Below are positions 60,715-64,000 of a DNA stretch of 64,000 nucleotides, one piece after another. The notes beneath the pieces were generated by a model, which saw nothing but the letters and a program-made list of their open reading frames with translations, did not search any database and had not been told where the DNA came from. The stretch lies in NCBI RefSeq assembly GCF_900101045.1, contig NZ_FNFN01000003.1, positions 787,685 to 851,684 on the forward strand. The letters run 5' to 3'. This DNA is from Nocardioides sp. YR527 (GTDB taxonomy: Bacteria; Actinomycetota; Actinomycetes; Propionibacteriales; Nocardioidaceae). Positions within the stretch are counted from its first letter, which is position 1. The number at the start of each line of letters is the position of its first letter. The translations under genes were made by a program, and so were the position numbers.

Positions 60715-61734
60715 CCCTCCATCGTGGTCGACGCGGCCGGGCGATGCGACTGGTTTGTCCGGCCGGACCTCCGCCTCCGGGCGCGGGCGACGAGGTCGTG
60801 GGCGGCGGGCTCCCAGGTGGCGTACTCGAACTCGAAGCCCGCATCCAGCAGCCGGCCCGGTACGACCCGGCGGCTCTTGAGGAGCAGCTCGGTGTCCGAG
60901 CGCATCGCCCAGGCGCCGATCTCCGCCATCCAAGCGGTCGCGGGCAGCCCGAACGGCATCCCGGCCTCGGCGCGCAGCGCACGCATCAGGTCGCGTTGGG
61001 GCAGTGGGTCCCGGTGCTGCCGTGTTCACCGGCCCGGAGATGTCGTGGCGTTCGATGAGCAGGTCGCAGGCGCGTACGAAGTCCGCCTCGTGGATCCAGG
61101 AGACGAACTGCCTGCCTCCGGCGACCGGCCCACCGAGGCCGAGTCGGGCCATGGCGAGGAGTACGTCGAGGACACCGCCCTGGTCAGGGCTCATCACCAT
61201 CGCCGAGCGGAGCGCGACCTTGCGGGTGCCGGGGGTGTCCGCGGCGGCCTGCTCGGCCTCCCATCGCTTGGCGATCCGCGTCGAGAACTCCCAGTAGGCC
61301 GGTACGCCCGGCTCCTCGCCGCCGATGATTCCGGTGGCCTCGTCGTTGGGTGCGTCGAAGCGGTGGGCGTAGATCGTCGCGGTGCTCATCTGGAGCCAGA
61401 CGGGCGGCGGCGCGGCCGCCCTCCTGATCGCCTCCCCGACCACGCGGGTCGACTCGACCCGCGAGTCCATCATCTGCTTCAGGTTGGCGTCGGTGTAGCG
61501 GCAGTTGACCGTCCGTCCCGCGAGGTTCACCACCGCATCCGCGCCGTCGATCTCGTCCGCCCAGGGACCGATCGTTCGGCCGTCCCAGGCGAGATGACGT
61601 ACGCCGGGTTCCAGCTGCTCGGGACGGCGGGAGAGCACCACGACCTCATGGCCGCGCGCGCTCCAGGCACGCCGCAGGATGCCTCCGACCTGGCCGGTCC
61701 CTCCGGGGATGAGGATCTTCATGGGAACGACCAT
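60711..61734 (-). pseudogene. TIGR01777-family NAD-epimerase, apparent frameshift
   Basis: The N-terminal two thirds (MKILIPGGTGQVGGILRRAW, VNLAGRTVNCRYT, QFVSWIHEADFVRAC) read in one frame from 61734 or 61722 to about 61010. The remaining family C-terminus (MRALRAEAGMPFGLPATAWM, ELLLKSRRVVPGRLLDAGFEF) continues in another frame and ends at 60711. One extra base near 61008-61014, at the run gggtccc, explains the switch. A single frameshift could be a sequencing error, so loss of function is uncertain. The intact protein would be about 340 residues, a short-chain dehydrogenase of the SulA/YfcH type. Confidence 0.8.
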
Positions 61735-61743
61735 ATGACCTAT

Positions 61744-61759
61744 TTGAGCGGTCGCTCAA
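61744..61759. promoter_or_regulatory. Operator 1 of TetR-type palindrome pair
   Basis: ttgagcggtcgctcaa, with 7-bp arms (ttgagcg/cgctcaa), lies between the divergent epimerase and membrane protein genes. It is close to the expected -35 of the rightward promoter and lies 10 bp from the leftward start. Confidence 0.8.
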
Positions 61760-61778
61760 GGGATGCGCTACCTTGAAT

Positions 61779-61794
61779 TTGAGCAATCGCTCAA
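61779..61794. promoter_or_regulatory. Operator 2 of TetR-type palindrome pair
   Basis: ttgagcaatcgctcaa is 14/16 identical to operator 1 and begins 35 bp after it. It overlaps the expected start point of a TACCTT -10 promoter (61769-61774). Two such palindromes flanking a divergent promoter fit a TetR repressor dimer pair, and the tetR gene is downstream at 62426. Confidence 0.8.
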
Positions 61795-61814
61795 ATGGCT
61801 TGAAGGAGGCGTAC

Positions 61815-62429
61815 GTGGCTGGTGGGGTGTGTGCTCTGTTCTGGGCCTTTCTTCGGGGATGGTTCTTCGGAGTCGTGCTCGGGTTGGTGATGGGTGGCTC
61901 GGTCGGGATGCTGCTGGTCCCGGTGCTCGGCCCGGTCTTCGGCGGAGTGACCGGAGCCGTTATGGGGGCGATGACCGGGCTGCCCTTCGCGGTTCTGATG
62001 GCTCCGGTGTCGCTGTTTCCGCCCTCGTCGTTCGCTGACCGAGCCTGGCCGGCGATCGTTGCCGCGGGACTGTCGTTCGTGCTGTTCAGTGAGGTCATGT
62101 TCTCGGGGGCGAACCTGGATGTCGCGGAGGATCTCGCCATCTTCGTCGGCATGGCTGCCGCAGCCGGACTGATCGCGGGAATCTTCGGTCGCGCGATCAC
62201 CCGACGCGCGCGGATCCGGGCGCTGCGTACGCCTGAGAACTCCGTCTACTTTGCGTTGGCGGGAACGCTGGTGTCGACTGCTCGATTCGTGACGCTGGAA
62301 GGATCGGTCGATGCCGGGCCGTGGATCGCCTTGCTGTGCGTGGTCGTAGGCTTCGTCAGCGGCGGCATACTCGGTCTCGTCCTGATCGGCTACAACCTGC
62401 TCGTCACCAAGGAGCCCGCCGCAGAATGA
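61815..62429 (+). CDS. Polytopic membrane protein controlled with TetR
   Basis: A 204-residue protein with about five hydrophobic segments, Gly-rich in the first half (VLGLVMGGSVGMLLVPVLGPVFGG). I do not recognise a family. The GTG at 61815 is chosen because AAGGAGG (61803-61809) is 5 nt upstream; earlier in-frame codons would lie in operator 2. Its stop overlaps the TetR start (ATGA). A TetR repressor plus a membrane partner suggests a small-molecule response, but this is inferred from arrangement. Confidence 0.75.
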   Translation: MAGGVCALFWAFLRGWFFGVVLGLVMGGSVGMLLVPVLGPVFGGVTGAVMGAMTGLPFAVLMAPVSLFPPSSFADRAWPAIVAAGLSFVLFSEVMFSGANLDVAEDLAIFVGMAAAAGLIAGIFGRAITRRARIRALRTPENSVYFALAGTLVSTARFVTLEGSVDAGPWIALLCVVVGFVSGGILGLVLIGYNLLVTKEPAAE

Positions 62430-63049
62430 ACCCCACCAAGGCCAAGCTGATGCTGGCGGTGACCGACCTGCTCAAGGAGGACGGGATCGCGGGACTCTCG
62501 GCGCGGGCGATCGCCGCTCGGGCGGAGGTCAACCAGGCGCTGGTCTTCTACCACTTCGGCACGGTCATGGACCTGGTCGACCAGGCGTGCCGGGCGGCGA
62601 CGGACGAGGCGGCGGCGTCCTACCGCGACGAGCTCGCCGAGGTGACCTCGCTGAGCGAGCTGCTGGAGCTCGGTCGGGGGCTCCACGAGCGGGAGCGGGC
62701 CGCCGGCAACATCACGGTGATGGCTCAGCTCCTGGCCGGTGCGCAGCGGGACAAGACGCTGGCCGAGACAGCGCGCTACGCGTTGGGCCGGTGGAACGAC
62801 GAGGTCGAGGCCGCGGTCGCTCGTGCTCTGGAGGGCAGTCCGGTCGAAAGTGTGGTCGACGCGCCTGGGCTGTCGCGCGCGATCAGCTCGGCATTCATCG
62901 GCCTGCTCATGTACGACGGCGTCGACCGCCCCGGCGCCGAGTCGGCCTTCGCGTCGCTCGAGCAGCTCGGGGCGCTCGTCGAGGTCATCGAGGATCTCGG
63001 GCCTGCGGCTCGGCTCGTCCTTCGCGCTCGGCTCAAAGGCCGCGGCTAG
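62426..63049 (+). CDS. TetR-family transcriptional repressor
   Basis: A 207-residue regulator with the N-terminal HTH (about 8-50; GIAGLSARAIAARAEVNQALVFYHFGTV) and a C-terminal ligand-binding domain of about 150 residues. It overlaps the membrane-protein stop and probably binds the two TTGAGC palindromes upstream, repressing itself, the membrane protein and the divergent epimerase. Confidence 0.9.
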   Translation: MNPTKAKLMLAVTDLLKEDGIAGLSARAIAARAEVNQALVFYHFGTVMDLVDQACRAATDEAAASYRDELAEVTSLSELLELGRGLHERERAAGNITVMAQLLAGAQRDKTLAETARYALGRWNDEVEAAVARALEGSPVESVVDAPGLSRAISSAFIGLLMYDGVDRPGAESAFASLEQLGALVEVIEDLGPAARLVLRARLKGRG

Positions 63050-63055
63050 AACCAT

Positions 63056-64000
63056 CTATGTGCGTCGGGTGAAGCGGATGTCGCCGTTGGGGAGTCGTTC
63101 GTGGAGGTAGGCGTCGTCGTGGGCGCGGTGGTGGTGATGGGAGCAGAGCAGGGCAGCGTTGTCGAGGTCGGTAACACCGCCTTGGGCCCAGGCGATCCAG
63201 TGGTGGGCTTCGGCCCAGGTGCCGGGGATGTCGCAGCCCTCGGCTTCGCAGGTTGCTGACCTGAGCAGGAGGGCGCGGCGTTGGGCGGCGGTGAAGAAGC
63301 GTTCCTTGCGGCCGAGGTCGAGGACCTCGGAGGCGCCGCCGAGGACGGCCGGGATGATGTTGGCGGTGCAGGCCAGGCGGCGTGCCTCGGCGGCGGTGAT
63401 CGGGGACCCGCCGAGGATCTGGGCGATGCCGGCCTCCTTGCGGAGCTGATCCAGGTCGATGGTCACGATCACAGTGGTCGCGTCCCCGCCGTGGATCGGC
63501 AGGCGGGCCGGGTCGAGGGTCTCCAGCAGCTGGCACAACGCGCGTCCCAGGCGGCGGTCGTAGGGCAGGTACTCGCCGGTCTCGGTGCGGACACCGTCAT
63601 CGCGCCGCGGTGAGGCGAAGGCCTCGAGGTTGGTGGCCAGCCGGTCCGCGGCCGCATCCGGGACCACCGCCGCGATCCGGGTGGTGCCATCCCCCAGACG
63701 CCGCATCGCCAGGCGGGTCTTCTTCCTCGCGTGGGCTTCCTCGGCGGCGAGGCGTCGGGCTTCTTCGGCCTCGGCGATCTCGGGGGCGATGACGTCGAGG
63801 ATCCGGCGCCCCAGACGACGCAACTGGGTGGGGTCGAACCGGGTCGCGTAGGCGACCAGCGCTTCTTCGGCCTTGGTCTTGATCTCGGGATCGAGATCGG
63901 CGGGGAGGTCGTCGAGGGCATTCACGATGACGTGGGCCTGGGCCGGGTTGCAGTCCCCGGCCCGCATCGCGGCCGCGACCAGTGCGTAGGAGCGGTCGAG
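63056..64000 (-). CDS. DUF222 / 13E12-type HNH endonuclease (5' end outside window)
   Basis: A DUF222 protein with a C-terminal HNH nuclease: CEAEGCDIPGTWAEAHHWIAWAQGGVTDLDNAALLCSHHHH, with paired Cys, AHH and the His-rich end. The N-terminal DUF222 part (TTVIVTIDLDQLRKEAG, TAAEARRLACTANIIPAVLGG) is intact. The frame stays open to the right edge, so the start is missing. This family is repeated many times in Mycobacterium and Nocardioides genomes (13E12 repeat) and may be mobile. Confidence 0.92.
   Translation of the reverse strand, partial: LDRSYALVAAAMRAGDCNPAQAHVIVNALDDLPADLDPEIKTKAEEALVAYATRFDPTQLRRLGRRILDVIAPEIAEAEEARRLAAEEAHARKKTRLAMRRLGDGTTRIAAVVPDAAADRLATNLEAFASPRRDDGVRTETGEYLPYDRRLGRALCQLLETLDPARLPIHGGDATTVIVTIDLDQLRKEAGIAQILGGSPITAAEARRLACTANIIPAVLGGASEVLDLGRKERFFTAAQRRALLLRSATCEAEGCDIPGTWAEAHHWIAWAQGGVTDLDNAALLCSHHHHRAHDDAYLHERLPNGDIRFTRRT

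Noticed and set aside
63056..64000. Insertion sequence transposase at the right edge
   Set aside because: The DUF222 plus HNH architecture is that of the 13E12 family, and no terminal inverted repeats or DDE motif are visible.

Overview
The window is high-GC (about 70%) actinobacterial DNA, densely packed with genes, and most likely from Nocardioides or a close relative in the Nocardioidaceae. Supporting signs are the DUF222/13E12-type HNH nuclease at the right edge, DUF3263, the F420-type oxidoreductase, the ECF42/DGPF set, many short-leader or leaderless genes (a -10 hexamer 6-7 nt before the start codon), and abundant CGTACG/GTAC motifs. I see no rRNA, CRISPR array, prophage or complete insertion sequence. 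One tRNA (Thr, UGU) is present.

Layout. 0-9.6 kb: metallophosphoesterase (cut by the edge), tRNA-Thr, a small HNH nuclease, a minus-strand run ung / membrane protein / rhomboid / pdxY, then an F420-type oxidoreductase, an FMN glutamate synthase-like protein, a Gfo/Idh oxidoreductase and otsA. 9.7-17 kb: DUF3263, a LytR_C protein, otsB, lon (with ClgR-like and HAIR/HspR sites), an isochorismatase with its GlxA-type regulator, and threonine synthase behind an S-box (SAM) riboswitch. 17-24 kb: a decayed secreted-protein pseudogene, an SGNH hydrolase, two paralogous acyl-CoA ligases (one with a KstR-like operator, the other lacking its catalytic Lys) and an ECF42 sigma factor with two DGPF proteins. 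24-30 kb: a 1279-residue Pls/PosA-type NRPS-like synthetase followed by an M1 metallopeptidase. 30-34 kb: groEL under two CIRCE elements, then lipoprotein and membrane-protein genes.

34-47 kb is a molybdenum-hydroxylase region. Maturation genes (MobA-like, MoxR/CoxD, CoxE, XdhC) lie upstream, and the structural genes coxS-coxL-coxM-coxG lie downstream of a GAF plus SARP-like regulator. The maturation and structural promoters share the same 11-bp-spaced CCAAC repeats at the same distance from the -10, which predicts one regulon. The CoxL motif is AYRGAGR (form II), so the substrate is probably not CO. An FMO-type monooxygenase with tandem AraC-like half-sites and a downstream AraC regulator follows.

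47-64 kb: a translationally coupled MoxR-DUF58-TM-VWA-VWA-TPR (Bat-like) operon lies behind an alkB gene carrying a SOS box. Then come a GntR/HutC regulator with its own operator, DUF4031, an MFS transporter whose tail is encoded by a dispersed repeat, HD hydrolase, serA, an L,D-transpeptidase, a DnaQ-like exonuclease, small proteins, a frameshifted TIGR01777 epimerase, and a membrane protein/TetR pair controlled by two TTGAGC palindromes. Several long palindromes sit at convergent gene ends, and two of them belong to one dispersed repeat family.
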